Shown: one piece after another, positions 5,903 to 6,356 of the stretch | Layout of the letters: each line of letters begins with the position of its first letter | Numbering within the stretch: position 1 is the first letter of the stretch | Source: CFX2 sp014338005 | GTDB taxonomy: Bacteria > Chloroflexota > Anaerolineae > Aggregatilineales > Phototrophicaceae | Direction: 5' to 3' | Assembly: GCA_030263555.1 (NCBI GenBank) | Contig: SZPE01000153.1 | Span: forward strand, 1 to 6,356 | Length of the DNA stretch: 6,356 nt | The notes under the pieces: generated by a model | Seen by the model: the letters and a program-made list of their open reading frames with translations, nothing else | Told to the model about the DNA's origin: nothing | Databases searched by the model: none | Position numbers and translations under genes: made by a program

Positions 5903-6175
5903 GTGAGGAAAGCCGAGGCCGGGTTAGAAAAGAGCCGTTTGCGGGCAGCCGAGTTCGACCAACTGCCGGAGACAAACCAGCCGACCGAACTCATCCAGGG
6001 GGAATTCATCGTGAGTCCGTCGCCTGCGCCGCAGCACCAGCGCATCAGCAGCTGGAAGGGCCGCCAGATTTAATCGTGCAAATCTTCTCGCCGGGGATGG
6101 TGAGCCAGGACAAAATTCAGAAGTTCGACCTGTACGAACGATACGGCATCGGGGAATACTGGATGGTAGACCCTT
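5903..6175 (+). pseudogene. Uma2-family endonuclease remnant: internal deletion with frame change, and 3' end cut by an insertion element
   Basis: The N-terminal part starts at GTG 5903 (RKAEAGLEKSRLRAAEFDQL), with AAGG six bases upstream. It reads EFDQLPETNQPTELIQGEFIVSPSP, APQHQRIS, the standard Uma2 opening, then stops at TAA 6071-6073 after unrelated residues SWKGRQI. From 6052 in another frame the family's C-terminal part resumes: LEGPPDLIVQIFSPGMV, then KIQKFDLYERYGIGEYWMVDP. About 70 residues between QRIS and the PPDLIV segment are missing, including the central PD metal-binding motif of this PD-(D/E)XK-like fold. The usual Glu of 'DLVVEILSP' is Gln here. The last conserved codons (VDP) end at 6174, and from 6176 the sequence is insertion-element DNA in the opposite orientation. 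Three independent lesions make it non-functional. Uma2 (DUF820) proteins are abundant paralogues in Chloroflexota and Cyanobacteria; their role is poorly known. Confidence 0.85.
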
Positions 6176-6320
6176 GTCAACGACCAGCGGCTAAAGCGGC
6201 CGGCTTGTCCATGACGCTGCGCCCGCCGCTTCGGTGACAGCAGCAGTGATGGCGGGCGCATCCGAGACAATAGGCGCATTGACTGACGCCCAACAAGCAA
6301 TGTTCAGAGCAGCGTTGACA
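6156..6320 (-). ncRNA. Predicted omega-RNA (reRNA) 3' part, overlapping the tnpB end, with its guide in Uma2 sequence
   Basis: In characterised IS200/IS605 elements the omega-RNA comes from the 3' end of tnpB plus the right end, and the guide of roughly 16-20 nt is the flanking DNA just past the element tip. By that rule the scaffold here ends at about 6176 and the guide is the minus-strand flank 6175-6156, beginning AAGGGTCTACCATCCA, which is the complement of the Uma2 codons for YWMVDP. The 5' limit of the RNA is a guess. No covariance model was run. Confidence 0.4.
6186..6205. repeat. Imperfect subterminal hairpin of the element, containing the tnpB stop codon
   Basis: AGCGGC (6186-6191) pairs with GCC (6199-6201) and GCT (6203-6205), with one bulged G at 6202 and a TAAAGCG loop. 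An imperfect hairpin close to the tip is typical of IS200/IS605 ends, where the Y1 transposase binds it. The tnpB TAG (6193-6191) lies within it, so coding end and transposition signal overlap. Confidence 0.45.
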
Positions 6321-6356
6321 TCGGCGTGAGCCGTGTGTCCACAGGCAGCACAAAGG
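6191..6356 (-). CDS. tnpB: TnpB RNA-guided nuclease, C-terminal 54 residues (N-terminus beyond the window)
   Basis: The frame enters from the right edge at 6355 and ends at TAG 6193-6191. Its first residues LCAACGHTAHADVNAALNI are the diagnostic TnpB/Fanzor/Cas12 end. CAAC is the second CxxC of the zinc ribbon (the first pair is outside the window). The Asp in HADVNAALNI (residue 12 of the fragment) is the third RuvC catalytic acid. After that comes a non-conserved Ala-rich tail of about 35 residues (CWASVNAPIVSDAPAITAAV, TEAAGAASWTSRPL). TnpB cuts DNA guided by an omega-RNA made from the element's own right end and helps to retain the element after excision. Whether the protein is intact upstream cannot be seen. 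The unbroken frame and preserved catalytic residue suggest that this end is not decayed. Confidence 0.85.
   Translation of the reverse strand, partial: LCAACGHTAHADVNAALNIACWASVNAPIVSDAPAITAAVTEAAGAASWTSRPL

Larger units (their letters stand above)
6176..6356 (-). mobile_element. Right end of an IS200/IS605-type element (tnpB side), left end outside the window
   Basis: The Uma2 similarity stops at codon 6172-6174 and the opposite strand codes for the TnpB C-terminus. The element therefore runs from about 6176 to beyond the right edge. On the element strand its predicted terminus is GGTCGTTGAC (6185-6176), with TTGAC as a plausible terminal cleavage pentamer. The boundary is inferred, with an uncertainty of a few bases. 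No terminal inverted repeat or target duplication is expected for this class, because it inserts by single-strand Y1 transposition. A tnpA gene, if present, lies outside the window. Confidence 0.7.

Noticed and set aside
6070..6300. 76-residue minus-strand frame crossing the element tip
   Set aside because: It spans Uma2 remnant and element DNA in a frame different from tnpB and has no similarity that I can recognise.

Overview
The window looks like a GC-rich bacterial chromosome, probably from the Chloroflexota (Anaerolineae-like). This placement is an inference from the mix of genes: a multi-GAF sensor protein, free-standing CheY-like receivers, an Uma2-family fragment, a TnpB element and palindromic intergenic repeats. 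There is no rRNA, tRNA or other marker gene to confirm it.

Left part (1-2343, minus strand): a signalling cluster. Reading leftwards from a predicted promoter at about 2338-2367 come two single-domain response regulators that overlap by ATGA (2277-1897 and 1900-1460). A hairpin that could terminate or attenuate transcription follows (1420-1447). Then comes a large GAF-domain protein that starts at 1356 and runs off the left edge. The GAF protein is the longest reading frame in this part, but it has no stop inside the window.

Middle part (2654-4607, plus strand): after a 376-bp divergent intergenic region come a single-domain cyclophilin-type peptidyl-prolyl isomerase and, after a 91-bp gap containing a strong hairpin, an FAD-dependent oxidoreductase of the PHBH/halogenase-like fold. 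The oxidoreductase has no obvious functional link to its neighbours.

Right part (4608-6356): two tandem copies of a palindromic 44-bp repeat lead directly into the start codon of an MtnA-like (aIF-2B superfamily) sugar-phosphate isomerase. That gene carries a perfect 54-bp in-frame tandem duplication (18 residues doubled) next to the active-site region. Immediately downstream is a wrecked Uma2-family endonuclease gene. It has lost its centre with a change of frame, and it is interrupted at its conserved YWMVDP codons by the right end of an IS200/IS605-type element. The last 54 codons of tnpB (zinc-ribbon half, third RuvC aspartate) read leftwards from the right edge. Past the tnpB stop, the element end and the expected omega-RNA scaffold abut the Uma2 remnant, so the predicted guide of this TnpB is Uma2 sequence.

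The most interesting points are the fresh 54-bp duplication in the isomerase, the TnpB/omega-RNA end whose guide reads a conserved Uma2 motif, and the repeat pair that supplies the leader of the isomerase gene. No complete new defence or biosynthetic system is visible in the window.
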